A DNA stretch of 64,000 nt from NCBI RefSeq assembly GCF_017874715.1, contig NZ_JAGGLR010000004.1, forward strand, positions 310,001 through 374,000, read 5' to 3'. Origin of the DNA: Streptomyces iranensis (GTDB lineage Bacteria > Actinomycetota > Actinomycetes > Streptomycetales > Streptomycetaceae). The translations under genes and the position numbers were made by a program. Below, piece after piece: positions 34,895 through 43,856 of this stretch. The notes under the pieces are model-generated. The model saw nothing but the letters and a program-made list of their open reading frames with translations, was not told where the DNA came from and did not search any database. The first letter of the stretch is position 1. Each line of letters opens with the position of its first letter.

Positions 34895-36448
34895 CTACCG
34901 CCCGCCGGCCGCCAACTGGCACGCCCGCTGGTTCTCCGCGGCGGCGCAGGGCAGATGGCCGTGGGTCTCGATGAGGTTCCGCCCGGTGTCCCCGGCCAGA
35001 TAGTCGAGGAACTTCGAGGTCAGGGAGTTCGCGGGCGGTGCGGTGTAGGTGTACGCGTACTCCGGCTCCCAGAAGGGGTAGATCCGCTCCCGCACCGCGT
35101 CGATGGAAGGCTTGCGGTTGTCGAGGGCCACCAGATGGAGATTCCCCTTCCGGGCGCTCTCCTCGGCGGAATGCAATTCGGCGTAGCCGATCGCGCCGGG
35201 GGTGTTCGCCACCGTCTTCAACACCTCGCCGGTGCTGTCGAGTTCACAGCGGACGACGGCGTCCCCGGTGAATTTCGGGGTCCGGCAGTTGTCGGACGTC
35301 CGCGAGATCTCGTTACGCCCCAGCACCCGGTTCTCGAACACCCCGCGCGTCCCCGATTTCGCGTCCCGGCTCACCAGCCGCACCGGCAGATCGGGCCCGC
35401 CGGGCAGCTGGTTCCAGTTGGTGATCCGGCCCGAATAGAGCCTGCGAAGCTCCTCGAGCGAGAGATCGGGCATCCGTACGTCCTTGTTCACCACCACGCT
35501 GAAGACGGACAGCGCCACCAGATGCTCCTTGAGCTTGGGGTCCCCATCCCCCTCCGGGCCGTCGGAAAATGCGAGATATCCCGGGAATCCGCCCTTCGCC
35601 GCCTCCCCGGCGTCGATCAGCGTCTTCGTACCGCGCCCACTGCCCTGCGCCTCGACGGTGACATGGGCATCCCGGCAGTCGCCCTGATACGCCTCGCCCG
35701 CGTCCTGCGTCACCGGCTTGAACGCGGTCGAGCCGACGATCGTCAGATTCCCCTCGGCGCAGCCGCGCGGCAGCGGATCGTCCCGCCACACCCGCATACC
35801 GAACGACTGGAGCATCAGCATGGCCAGCAGACTGCCGATCAGCCCGAGCATGCGATTGCTGGGCCGCCGGAACTTCTCGTTGTTGCGGATCCTGCCCTCT
35901 TTGATCCGCCCGCCCACATGCGGCGGCTTATCGGTCCCGGCACCCGTCAGCAGCACCAGCAGCTTGAAGTGATCCCCCTTGTTCAGCGGCACCCGGGGCA
36001 GCGAGATCTCATTGCCCGCACAGACCAGCCCGGGATTCTCCGGCGTCCCGCGCTGCGGCAGATGCCGCAGCAGATCCGGATGGCTGGGCTCGGTGACCGC
36101 CACATCCCGCACGGTGCGATTGGGAAAGGTCGCGGTGAGCCCACGGTGATTCGTCGCCGGCGCCGTGATGTAGTCGTCGGCGTCAATGCTCCGAAACCCA
36201 TCATTCTCAATCCGCAACAGCACCAAGGAGGCCCCGGCCAGATCCGGGGTATTCTCCAGCATCCGCAACCGCTGATGAATCGGCCCGTCCTGGGTGCTGT
36301 CGTCTATCAACGTGTCCATCTGCACGCGATAGCCGATACGCTTCCGCCCGGGAATCAGCCGCTCGTACGACAGCCCCCCGACCGTCACCACGACGCCGAG
36401 CAGCGCCAGCAGATTTTCGGGCGCCGTCAACTGCTCCAGCCACTTCAC
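34895..36448 (-). CDS. Membrane-anchored PstS-like substrate-binding protein
   Basis: This 517-residue protein has a short N-terminal hydrophobic helix (LLALLGVVVTVGGLSYERL) and then ~200 residues with a beta-rich fold (ASLVLLRIENDGFRSIDADDY). A second membrane helix (MLGLIGSLLAMLMLQSFG) follows near residue 210. The last part is a type-2 periplasmic-binding domain of the PstS class: LTIVGSTAFKPV, GSGRGTKTLIDAG, SGRITNWNQLPGG, RDAKSGTRGVFE and GAIGYAELHS. In PstS these segments bind phosphate. There is no lipobox and no pstCAB genes nearby, so it may be a sensor or scaffold rather than an importer subunit. I chose GTG 36448 with GGGGGG 5 bases upstream. Confidence 0.82.
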   Translation of the reverse strand: MKWLEQLTAPENLLALLGVVVTVGGLSYERLIPGRKRIGYRVQMDTLIDDSTQDGPIHQRLRMLENTPDLAGASLVLLRIENDGFRSIDADDYITAPATNHRGLTATFPNRTVRDVAVTEPSHPDLLRHLPQRGTPENPGLVCAGNEISLPRVPLNKGDHFKLLVLLTGAGTDKPPHVGGRIKEGRIRNNEKFRRPSNRMLGLIGSLLAMLMLQSFGMRVWRDDPLPRGCAEGNLTIVGSTAFKPVTQDAGEAYQGDCRDAHVTVEAQGSGRGTKTLIDAGEAAKGGFPGYLAFSDGPEGDGDPKLKEHLVALSVFSVVVNKDVRMPDLSLEELRRLYSGRITNWNQLPGGPDLPVRLVSRDAKSGTRGVFENRVLGRNEISRTSDNCRTPKFTGDAVVRCELDSTGEVLKTVANTPGAIGYAELHSAEESARKGNLHLVALDNRKPSIDAVRERIYPFWEPEYAYTYTAPPANSLTSKFLDYLAGDTGRNLIETHGHLPCAAAENQRACQLAAGGR

Positions 36449-36552
36449 GATTGCCCCCCGTGCACGCAATGGCTTCAGGGGGGCGAATGTACGCTCCACG
36501 AACGCACATGTGGCCGATGTGGCTCACCTCTCATCCAATGTTCGTCCCGCGT

Positions 36553-37437
36553 TCAACGACCCCTGTCGTGGTCCGGAACGGAGGCTCCAACCCGCGTGAG
36601 GGCGGCGACCGTTCCACGCGGGTCGTCCGCGTGAAACCGGAGCGTACGGGCGAAGCCCGGCCCGCCGAGCGGTCGCACGAACTCCACCGGTTCCGTCAGC
36701 TCCACCGTCACCGTGGTCTGGCTGCCCACCGCGAGGTCGAGCACCCCGTCCGCGCTCACCTGCAGCAGCCGTCCGTCGGGGTAGCGCCGCTCGACCCGGG
36801 CGGCGGCGATGGTGGCGGCCGGAACCCGCAGGTCGAACAGTGCGCCGAACCGTATGCGCAACGAGCCGTCGGATCCCACGACATGCGGCCGGACCACGCA
36901 GGACGCGTGCAGGGCGAGGATCAGCACCACCCCGTACACATCGACGACGAGCAGGATCGCGTGCACGACCGGCCAGGGGATCACCAGCGCCAGCCCGACC
37001 GTTTCGACCACGGAGACGAAGAGCAGCCCGTACATCATGGCCGTCTGGGGTCCGGTGTACGCGGCGGCCAGCGCCCCCTCGGGGACCTGGTGACGGCGGC
37101 GCAGCACCCACAGCCCGACGCTGTGCAGGGCCCGGACCTCATGCACGATGAGCCTGCGCGCGACCACCGGTACCAGCGTACGCAGCGCCCCTCGCATGGC
37201 GTCCCGCCGCCCGGCCCCGGCCCGCCGCCGGACGGCGTACAGCCGCCACAGAACGACGGCCTCCAGCGCGAGCACGGTCGCGACCAGCGCCTCGGCCCCC
37301 ACGAGAACCGCTCCGGGTATCCGTACGCCTGCCACCACACACACCGCGACGACCACCTCGGCGGGCAGCACCACCCACACCGCCACCCGCGCGACCCGCA
37401 GGCCCTTGACGGCCTCGCCGCCCTCTCCGATACGCAT
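36553..37437 (-). CDS. Integral membrane protein of unknown function
   Basis: This 294-residue protein has about four membrane segments: VAVWVVLPAEVVVAVCVVAG, a second near residues 40-65, MMYGLLFVSVVETVGLALVI and VVHAILLVVDVYGVVLILAL. A ~110-residue soluble C-terminal domain rich in beta strands follows (RIRFGALFDLRVPAATIAAA, TTVTVELTEPVEFVRPLGG). The layout resembles Streptomyces membrane proteins with a PH-like cytosolic tail. I do not recognise a named family. It may share a transcript with the genes on either side. Confidence 0.75.
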   Translation of the reverse strand: MRIGEGGEAVKGLRVARVAVWVVLPAEVVVAVCVVAGVRIPGAVLVGAEALVATVLALEAVVLWRLYAVRRRAGAGRRDAMRGALRTLVPVVARRLIVHEVRALHSVGLWVLRRRHQVPEGALAAAYTGPQTAMMYGLLFVSVVETVGLALVIPWPVVHAILLVVDVYGVVLILALHASCVVRPHVVGSDGSLRIRFGALFDLRVPAATIAAARVERRYPDGRLLQVSADGVLDLAVGSQTTVTVELTEPVEFVRPLGGPGFARTLRFHADDPRGTVAALTRVGASVPDHDRGR

Positions 37438-37492
37438 GCCGCCAGTAGAAACCCTGCCGCTGCGACAAGGTCAACCGTGGCCGCATGAAGGG

Positions 37493-37705
37493 TCAGTCGG
37501 GCAAGGGCAGGCGGATGACGGGATCGAAGGGGCGCTTCTGGAAACCGGTCCGCAGATTGCGGCAGTCCGGCGCCTTGCACATGAAGAACTCCTCGACCGT
37601 CTTCCGCCCCGTGCGGTTTTTCAGCCAGGACTTCTCGTCGGCGGTGAGCCGACGGTGCAGCTCGTCGGATCCGCAGGTGTAGCAGTACATCTTCTGGTCT
37701 CGCAC
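37493..37705 (-). CDS. Small zinc-ribbon protein
   Basis: This 70-residue protein has two CxxC-type half-sites, MYCYTCGSDELH near the start and FFMCKAPDCRNLR near the end, a typical small zinc ribbon. I chose GTG 37705 because AGGAGG lies 4 bases upstream; the frame extends to 37936 but overlaps the divergent lipoprotein's leader. A conserved-looking middle, WLKNRTGRKTVEEF, separates the two knuckles. Function is unknown; nucleic-acid or protein binding is possible. Confidence 0.65.
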   Translation of the reverse strand: MRDQKMYCYTCGSDELHRRLTADEKSWLKNRTGRKTVEEFFMCKAPDCRNLRTGFQKRPFDPVIRLPLPD

Positions 37706-37902
37706 GACACCTCCTGAAAAGGCGGACAGCCAACCCGCGAGCCTACGAGGCACATTGACTGACGGACAGTACACAACCGGACAACTCGACCCCTCCCCGG
37801 CGATGCGCACGGTCCGGGGAGGGGTCCCCAGCAGCCGCGAGACCATCCCGGCTGGCGGCCGGGGCGTCCCGGCCGCCATGGCCCACGGCGGAACGGGACG
37901 AC

Positions 37903-38433
37903 ATGCGCGACGAGAGCACCTATTGCCATCGACCACAGCGGCCCCGCGCGCCCTGGCAAGCGAGCGCCGCCGGTACGGCCGCGCTGGTCACCGTCGTCGC
38001 CCTGGGCGGTTGCTCGTCGTCGCCTCCCGGGCTGGTCGAGAGCGCCGACAAGAAGTGCGACACCATCACCGACCGGTTCACCGGGGACCTGGCCTACGGC
38101 AAGACACTCGGATCGGACGACCTGACGAAGGTGCGCAAGCGGAACACTCTGATCAGGGACCTGCGGAAGGACGTCAAAGAGCTGCCCCAACCCGATTCCG
38201 CGGCCGACCGGGCCGCACTGAACGCCTGGCTGGGCAAGCTGGACGCGTACGCGAAAGAGCTGTACACGATGCACAGCGTCATCCAGAACCTCAAGCCCGG
38301 CATGGAGCTGCTGCTCGCCGTGACCGCCAACATCGTCAAGGACAGCGCGGAGGAGGCGGGGGCGGCAGCCAAGAAGGCCGGTCTACGCAGTTGTGCTCAC
38401 GTCAAGCGGTGGGAGTACCTGGTACCGGATTGA
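37903..38433 (+). CDS. Lipoprotein of unknown function
   Basis: This 176-residue predicted lipoprotein has a signal core TAALVTVVALGGC with the lipobox Cys near residue 37. A largely helical domain follows (KVRKRNTLIRDLRKDVKELP, AALNAWLGKLDAYAKELYTM) with two further Cys (KKCDTITDRF and LRSCAHVK). The start at ATG 37903 gives a normal-length signal sequence, although the ribosome-binding site is weak. The frame continues open past the TGA at 38431 for another 50 codons. I treat the TGA as the stop. Confidence 0.65.
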   Translation: MRDESTYCHRPQRPRAPWQASAAGTAALVTVVALGGCSSSPPGLVESADKKCDTITDRFTGDLAYGKTLGSDDLTKVRKRNTLIRDLRKDVKELPQPDSAADRAALNAWLGKLDAYAKELYTMHSVIQNLKPGMELLLAVTANIVKDSAEEAGAAAKKAGLRSCAHVKRWEYLVPD

Positions 38434-38586
38434 TCTGTTCAGCAGTGCCAACGGGGCACCCAGCTGCGAGACATCAAGGAGTCCGAGGAATTCATCGTCG
38501 TCCCGCCTGAGTTGCTGACTCACTACACCCCCAAGGAGTGGAGTACCGCCGGACGTCGACCGAGGGCCTGCCTGAGTCGCTCGTAG
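38434..38586 (+). pseudogene. Possible gene remnant in frame with the preceding lipoprotein
   Basis: Reading on in the frame of the lipoprotein gene after its TGA gives 50 codons to TAG 38586. They include LRDIKESEEFIVVPPELL and THYTPKEW, which look like genuine protein rather than random GC-rich DNA. There is no start codon or ribosome-binding site of its own. It may be the 3' end of a decayed gene; a readthrough extension cannot be excluded. Confidence 0.3.
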
Positions 38587-38654
38587 CTCCTCGCTCTCGC
38601 GGAGCATGATGGGCTCGCGCTCTCCTGCCGCGACGTGCACACAAAGCTGGCCGC

Positions 38655-38810
38655 CTAGCCATCGTCGCCCCCGCGCCATGTCGCGCGGACCCGGCGCCAG
38701 GCCTCGATGACGGCCGGAATCTTGGACAGGAGCTCCGCTGCCATGGTGAGTATCAGCCCGGCCAGGCCGAATGCGGCGAGCACGAGCAGGGTGACGGTGT
38801 CCCAGTCCAC
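38655..38810 (-). CDS. Small single-pass membrane protein (51 aa)
   Basis: A 51-residue frame from GTG 38810 to TAG 38655 encodes VDWDTVTLLVLAAFGLAGLI, a strong membrane helix. An amphipathic, positively charged tail follows (AVIEAWRRVRATWRGG). The in-frame stop just upstream fixes the start to within two codons; the ribosome-binding site is weak. Small proteins of this form are easily missed. It could be a regulator of a membrane complex or a small toxin-like peptide. The compact coding pattern is the only evidence. Confidence 0.4.
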   Translation of the reverse strand: MDWDTVTLLVLAAFGLAGLILTMAAELLSKIPAVIEAWRRVRATWRGGDDG

Positions 38811-38851
38811 CAGTTCTCACACCCCTCAGTCGGGTGGTCGAACCGATGGCC

Positions 38852-38998
38852 CGGCAGGCAGCTCAGCCCGACCACCTCGTACGGTGGTCAGCTGAGGTCC
38901 TGCCGACGTCCAAGATCTCAATACGAACAGCCGGAGAGCGGCGCTCTCCGGGACCGTCGGCAATTCCGGCCGCCACGCGGGCGGCGGCCGGCTTTTTT
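38852..38998 (+). ncRNA. Possible structured small RNA with intrinsic terminator
   Basis: Three hairpins follow one another on the plus strand. The first is a long stem-loop 38852-38905 with segments CGGCAGG/CCTGCCG, CTCAGC/GCTGAG and GACCACC/GGTGGTC. The second is CCGGAGAGCG/CGCTCTCCGG (38931-38951). The third is CCGGCCGCC/GGCGGCCGG (38966-38991), followed by CTTTTTT. No ORF accounts for the region. The segmented pairing and the terminal T run suggest a transcribed ~150-nt RNA, or the structured 3' end of a longer transcript. Confidence 0.45.
38966..38998 (+). terminator. Rho-independent terminator
   Basis: CCGGCCGCC (38966-38974) pairs with GGCGGCCGG (38983-38991) and is followed by CTTTTTT. 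This is the clearest T-tract terminator of the window, and it points rightward with no obvious coding gene upstream. Confidence 0.88.
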
Positions 38999-39002
38999 CG
39001 TG

Positions 39003-39028
39003 CACCCCGAGACGTCGGGCTTGGGGTG
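39003..39028 (-). terminator. Hairpin downstream of glgP
   Basis: CACCCCGAG (39003-39011) pairs with CTTGGGGTG (39020-39028) with one wobble, 51 bases past the glgP stop on the minus strand. Confidence 0.5.
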
Positions 39029-39078
39029 GCACTTTCCCCCGTGCCGGACGGTCCGTCACCAGTTTAGCCGCCGGAGGC

Positions 39079-41766
39079 TCAGCGCATCAGGACTCCCGCC
39101 GCTTCGGATGTGGACTCCGAGGGGATGGCGATGAGGCCCGGTTCGGCGGGGTGGGAGAGGAGGGGGTGAGTGGGGAGGACGCGGATGGTGTAGCCGAAGG
39201 GGCCGGTGCGGTTGAGGGCCAGGGGGGCTTCGTAGAGGCGGCTGCCTTCGAGGTCGGGGCCCGCGGTGGGTTTGAGGGGGACATGGGTGGCGTCGGTGAT
39301 GCGGTCGGTGTCGTCCACGCGGCCGGCCACGGCCTGGACTTCGACGTCCGTCGGGTCCAGGCCGCCGAGGCGCACCCGGACGCGGAGGGAGAGCGTCGAG
39401 CCGAGTTCCGCGGCGCCGCCCGGGGCGGGTGGGGTGAGGTGGGCCTCGACGTGGTCGACGGCGACGTCCGGCCAGGCGGCACGGATTCGGGTCTTCCAGG
39501 TGGCCAGTTCGGCGGCCGCCTCGAGGTTCAGGGCTCGGTGCGAGCGGGCGGCGGGGGCGTAGAGGCGCTCGACGTATTCGCGGACCATGCGGCCCGCGAG
39601 CACCTTGGGGCCGAGGGTGGTGAGGGTGCGGCGGACCATGGCGATCCAGCGGCCGGGGAGGCCGTCCAGGCCGCGGTCGTAGAAGCGCGGGGCGACCCGC
39701 TGCTCCAGCAGGTCGTAGAGGGCGGCGGCCTCCAGGTCGTCGCGGCGGGTCTCGTCGATGGCGTCGCCGTCGGCTGTGGGGATGGCCCAGCCGAAGTCCG
39801 GCTCGTACCACTCGTCCCACCAGCCGTCGAGGACGGAGAGGTTGAGACAGCCGTTCAGGGCCGCCTTCATACCGCTGGTGCCGCATGCCTCCAGCGGGCG
39901 CAGCGGGTTGTTGAGCCAGACGTCGCAGCCGGGGTAGAGCTTCTGGGCCATGCCCATGCCGTAGTCGGGCAGGAAGACCAGGCGGTGGCGCACCCGGGGG
40001 TCGTCGGCGAAGCGGACGAGTTCCTGGACGAGGCGCTTGCCGCCGTCGTCGGCCGGGTGGGCCTTGCCCGCGACGACGATCTGGATCGGCCGTTCGGGGT
40101 GGAGCAGCAGCTCCATCAGCCGGTCCTGGTCGCGCAGCATCAGGGTGAGCCGCTTGTAGGAGGGGACGCGGCGGGCGAAGCCGATGGTGAGGACGTCGGG
40201 GTCGAGCACCCCGTCGATCCAGCCGAGCTCGGCGGTGCCCGCGCCGCGCTGCCGCCAGGAGGCGTACAGCCGCTGCCGGACCTCGGCGACCAGCCGCTTG
40301 CGCAGGGTGCGGCGCAGCTCCCACAGCTCGGAGTCGCCGAGGTGGCCGAACTGGCGGGCGCCGAGCCGGGTGACCTCGGGGGCCGTCCAGGTGGGTGCGT
40401 GCACCCCGTTGGTGACGGAGGTGATGGGCACCTCCTCGGGGTCGAAGCCAGGCCAGAGCCCGGCGAACATCTCCCGGCTGACGCGGCCGTGCAGGGTGGA
40501 CACCCCATTGGCGCGCCGGCCCAGCCGCAGCCCCATCACGGCCATGTTGAAGAGGTTGGGCTCCCCGCCGGGGTACGTCTCCATACCGAGCGCGAGGATC
40601 CGCTCGACCTCGATCCCGGGCAGCTCGGCGTCGTCGCCGAAGTGGCGGGCGACCAGCTCGCGGTCGAAGCGGTCGATCCCGGCGGGCACGGGGGTGTGGG
40701 TGGTGAAGACGGTCCCGGCCCGCACCGCCTCATGGGCGGCCTCGAAGTCGGCCCCGCCGTCGATCAGTTCGCGGATGCGCTCCAGGCCCTGGAACCCGGC
40801 GTGGCCCTCGTTGGTGTGGAACACCTCGGGTTCGGGGTGGCCGGTGAGCCCGCAGTACGCGCGCAGGGCGCGGACGCCGCCGATGCCCAGCAGCATCTCC
40901 TGGAGCAGCCGGTGCTCGCTGCCGCCGCCGTAGAGCCGGTCGGTGACCTCGCGCTCGCCGTGGCCGTTCTCCTCCACGTCGGAGTCGAGCAGCAGCAGCG
41001 GCACCCTGCCCACCTGGGCCTGCCAGACGCGGGCGTGGAGCGGACGGCCGCCGGGCAGGGTGAGCGGGATCCGGACGGGCCGGCCGTCCGTCTCGCACAG
41101 CTGGGTGAGCGGCAGCTCGTCGGGGTCCAGGACCGGATAGTGCTCCTGCTGCCAGCCGTCGCGGGAGAGCGACTGCCGGAAGTAGCCGTGGCGGTAGAGC
41201 AGTCCGACGCCCATCAGAGGCACGCCGAGGTCGCTGGCGGCCTTGAGGTGGTCACCGGCGAGGATGCCGAGGCCGCCGGAGTACTGGGGCAGGGCGGCGG
41301 TGATCCCGAACTCCGGCGAGAAGTAGGCGATGGCGGTGGGCAGCCCGGAGGCGGCGGGTGCGTCTGGGGGTACGGACGAGCCTGACGGCACGGGCGCGTC
41401 TGCTGACACAGGCGCCCCTGGAACCGCGGACTCGACCGGGATCGGCCCGGCTCTGTCCTCTGCGGCGACCCGCCCCTGATACCACCGGGGCCCGGTCAGA
41501 TAGTCGTGCAGATCATCCGCGGCCGCCGTGAGACGGCGCAGGAAGGAGCGGTCCTCGGCGAGGTCCGCGAGCCGGGAGAGGGGCACGGCGCCCAGCAGCC
41601 GCACCGGGTCGCCGCCCGACTCCCGCCATCCCTCGGGGTCCACGGACTCGAAGAGCTCGCGGGTCTCGGGGTGCCAGGACCAGCGCAGATTGCGCGCCAG
41701 CCGGTTGAGCGGTCGCAGGGGCTCCGGAAGGACGGGGCGCACGCTGAATCGACGAATGGCCTTCAC
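39079..41766 (-). CDS. glgP: Alpha-glucan phosphorylase (DUF3417-containing)
   Basis: This 895-residue maltodextrin/glycogen phosphorylase releases glucose-1-phosphate from alpha-1,4-glucan. The N-terminal DUF3417 segment is typical of actinobacterial GlgP (VKAIRRFSVRPVLPEPLRPL). Then come IAYFSPEFGITAALPQYSGG, FHTNEGHAGF, TTHTPVPAGIDRF and ITSVTNGVHAPTW, and the PLP-lysine segment EACGTSGMKAALNG with Lys634. A ~40-residue Ala/Pro/Ser linker sits between DUF3417 and the core. I start at GTG 41766 as the conserved N-terminus; the frame opens at 41844. It faces away from the pectinolytic genes and glgE, and opposes GlgE/GlgB action in storage. Confidence 0.95.
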   Translation of the reverse strand: MKAIRRFSVRPVLPEPLRPLNRLARNLRWSWHPETRELFESVDPEGWRESGGDPVRLLGAVPLSRLADLAEDRSFLRRLTAAADDLHDYLTGPRWYQGRVAAEDRAGPIPVESAVPGAPVSADAPVPSGSSVPPDAPAASGLPTAIAYFSPEFGITAALPQYSGGLGILAGDHLKAASDLGVPLMGVGLLYRHGYFRQSLSRDGWQQEHYPVLDPDELPLTQLCETDGRPVRIPLTLPGGRPLHARVWQAQVGRVPLLLLDSDVEENGHGEREVTDRLYGGGSEHRLLQEMLLGIGGVRALRAYCGLTGHPEPEVFHTNEGHAGFQGLERIRELIDGGADFEAAHEAVRAGTVFTTHTPVPAGIDRFDRELVARHFGDDAELPGIEVERILALGMETYPGGEPNLFNMAVMGLRLGRRANGVSTLHGRVSREMFAGLWPGFDPEEVPITSVTNGVHAPTWTAPEVTRLGARQFGHLGDSELWELRRTLRKRLVAEVRQRLYASWRQRGAGTAELGWIDGVLDPDVLTIGFARRVPSYKRLTLMLRDQDRLMELLLHPERPIQIVVAGKAHPADDGGKRLVQELVRFADDPRVRHRLVFLPDYGMGMAQKLYPGCDVWLNNPLRPLEACGTSGMKAALNGCLNLSVLDGWWDEWYEPDFGWAIPTADGDAIDETRRDDLEAAALYDLLEQRVAPRFYDRGLDGLPGRWIAMVRRTLTTLGPKVLAGRMVREYVERLYAPAARSHRALNLEAAAELATWKTRIRAAWPDVAVDHVEAHLTPPAPGGAAELGSTLSLRVRVRLGGLDPTDVEVQAVAGRVDDTDRITDATHVPLKPTAGPDLEGSRLYEAPLALNRTGPFGYTIRVLPTHPLLSHPAEPGLIAIPSESTSEAAGVLMR

Positions 41767-41904
41767 CCTTCGACGGTAGCGGCCGACGAGTCCCCGTTTC
41801 GACTGTTTCGCCCCGCTCCCGAGAAGTCGGCCCGAAGGCGGCAACCTTTCCGGCCAAGGGGACGACTACGGGGCACACCTTCCCCCCATGCCTTGGAGGA
41901 CCAC

Positions 41905-43830
41905 GTGCGCTCTCGGGACAGTTCGCACACTCCGCCCCCCGCTCATCCGCCCAGATCCCCGGCGCGGAGGACACGCGGCCGGATGCTGGCCGCCGCCTGC
42001 GCGGCGGGCGCGCTGACCGTCACCATGCTGGGAGGCGTCTCGGGGGCCGCCGAACCCGGGGGTGCAAAGGGGGCCGCAGGCCCCAAGGCGGCCGCCGCGG
42101 CCCAGCTCGAGAAGCTGGACCGGGGGCTGGTGAGCGTGCACACCGGCAATGACAACCTGGTCAGCTGGCGCTGGCTGGCCACCGACCCGGACGGTGTCAC
42201 GTTCAACCTCTACCGGGGCGGCGTCAAGGTCAACTCCTCCCCCATCACCACGGCCAATTACCTCCACAAGGACGCCCCGAGCAGCGCCGACTACACCGTG
42301 CGGGCCATCGTGGGCGGGGCGGAGCAGCCCGCCTCGCCGAGCGCGATCCAGTTCCGCCCGGGGTACTACGACGTGCCGATCTCACCCCCGGCGGGCGGCT
42401 CGGACTACACCTACGAGGCCAATGACGCCTCCGTGGGTGACCTCGACGGCGACGGCGACCTGGACTTCGTCCTGAAGTGGCAGCCGACCAACGCCAAGGA
42501 CAACTCCCAGTCGGGCGTCACCGGCAACACCATCGTCGACGGCTACACCCTCCAGGGGCAGCGGCTGTGGCGTATCGACCTGGGCCGCAACATCCGCTCC
42601 GGCGCCCACTACACCCAGTTCCAGGTGTACGACTACGACGGCGACGGCCAGGCCGAGATCGCGATGAAGACCGCGGACGGCACGGTCGACGGCGCCGGTA
42701 AGACGATCGGCAACGCCTCCGCCGACTACCGCAACTCCAGCGGCTATGTGCTCAGCGGACCGGAATATCTGACGATGTTCAACGGCCGCACCGGCGCCGC
42801 GATGAGCACGGTGGACTACGTCCCGCCGCGCGGCACCGTCTCCTCCTGGGGCGACTCCTACGGCAACCGCGTGGACCGCTTCCTGGCCGGGACGGCGTAT
42901 CTCAACGGCTCCACCCCCTCGCTGATCGAGGCGCGCGGCTACTACACCCGCACCGTGATCTCCGCCTGGAGGTTCAGCGGAGGCCAGCTCACCCGCCAGT
43001 GGACGTTCGACACCAACAGCTCCACCAACACCGGCAAGGGCTACGACGGCCAGGGCAACCACGCGCTGGCCACCGGCGATGTGGACGGCGACGGCCGGGA
43101 CGAGATCGTCTACGGCTCGATGGCCGTGGACGACAACGGCTCCGGGCTGTGGACCACGAAGAACGGCCACGGCGACGCCGCCCACCTCGGCGACCTCGAC
43201 CCCTCACGGGCGGGTCTTGAGTACTTCAAGGTGGACGAGGACTCCGCCAAGCCGGGCTCGTACCTCGCCGACGCCCGCACCGGCCAGGTGCTCTGGTCCA
43301 CCGCGTCCGGCGGCGACAACGGGCGCGGCGTGGCCGGTGACATCTGGGCGGGCAGCGACGGCGCCGAGATGTGGTCCGCGCGGGACGGCCAGATCCGCGA
43401 CGAGGGCGGCGGCACCAAGGGCCGCAAGCCCTCCTCGATCAACTTCCTGGCCTGGTGGGACGGCGATCCGGTGCGCGAGCTGCTGGACGGCACCCACATC
43501 GACAAGTACGGCACCTCGGGTGACACCCGGCTGCTCACCGGCTCCGGAGTGCACTCCGACAACGGCACCAAGGCCACCCCGTCGCTGTCCGGCGACATCC
43601 TCGGCGACTGGCGCGAGGAGGTGGTCTGGCCGACGAGCGACAACAAGGCGCTGCGGATCTACTCCACGCCGTACGAGACCGACCGGAAGATCACCACGCT
43701 GCTCCACGACCGGCAGTACCGCGAGGCGCTGGCCTGGCAGAACACGGCCTACAACCAGCCCCCGCACCCCAGCTTCTTCATCGGCGACAAGATGGCGACC
43801 CCGCCGCGGCCGGCCATCACCACCCCGTGA
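41905..43830 (+). CDS. Secreted rhamnogalacturonan lyase (PL11)
   Basis: This 641-residue family-11 polysaccharide lyase cleaves the rhamnogalacturonan-I backbone of pectin by beta-elimination. After a signal peptide (MLAAACAAGALTVTMLGG), an Ig-like domain (GNDNLVSWRWLATDPDGVTF) is followed by the eight-bladed propeller with repeated calcium loops: VGDLDGDGDLDFV, YDYDGDGQAEIAMKTADGT and TGDVDGDGRDEIVYGS. DILGDWREEVVWPT and YNQPPHPSFFIGD close the domain. I chose GTG 41905 with GGAGG 5 bases upstream; the frame opens at 41506 antisense to glgP. The next gene, 26 bases away, is a pectate lyase, so the two form a pectin-degradation operon. Confidence 0.93.
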   Translation: MRSRDSSHTPPPAHPPRSPARRTRGRMLAAACAAGALTVTMLGGVSGAAEPGGAKGAAGPKAAAAAQLEKLDRGLVSVHTGNDNLVSWRWLATDPDGVTFNLYRGGVKVNSSPITTANYLHKDAPSSADYTVRAIVGGAEQPASPSAIQFRPGYYDVPISPPAGGSDYTYEANDASVGDLDGDGDLDFVLKWQPTNAKDNSQSGVTGNTIVDGYTLQGQRLWRIDLGRNIRSGAHYTQFQVYDYDGDGQAEIAMKTADGTVDGAGKTIGNASADYRNSSGYVLSGPEYLTMFNGRTGAAMSTVDYVPPRGTVSSWGDSYGNRVDRFLAGTAYLNGSTPSLIEARGYYTRTVISAWRFSGGQLTRQWTFDTNSSTNTGKGYDGQGNHALATGDVDGDGRDEIVYGSMAVDDNGSGLWTTKNGHGDAAHLGDLDPSRAGLEYFKVDEDSAKPGSYLADARTGQVLWSTASGGDNGRGVAGDIWAGSDGAEMWSARDGQIRDEGGGTKGRKPSSINFLAWWDGDPVRELLDGTHIDKYGTSGDTRLLTGSGVHSDNGTKATPSLSGDILGDWREEVVWPTSDNKALRIYSTPYETDRKITTLLHDRQYREALAWQNTAYNQPPHPSFFIGDKMATPPRPAITTP

Positions 43831-43856
43831 GACCCCCACAGAGAAGGAGATCCGAC

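Noticed and set aside
38383..38820. 145-residue minus-strand frame opposite the lipoprotein tail
   Set aside because: Its residues are arginine/glycine/proline-rich and it overlaps the better-supported small membrane protein in another frame.
41506..41904. N-terminal extension of the PL11 gene
   Set aside because: It would run antisense through glgP. A ribosome-binding site and signal peptide mark the GTG at 41905.
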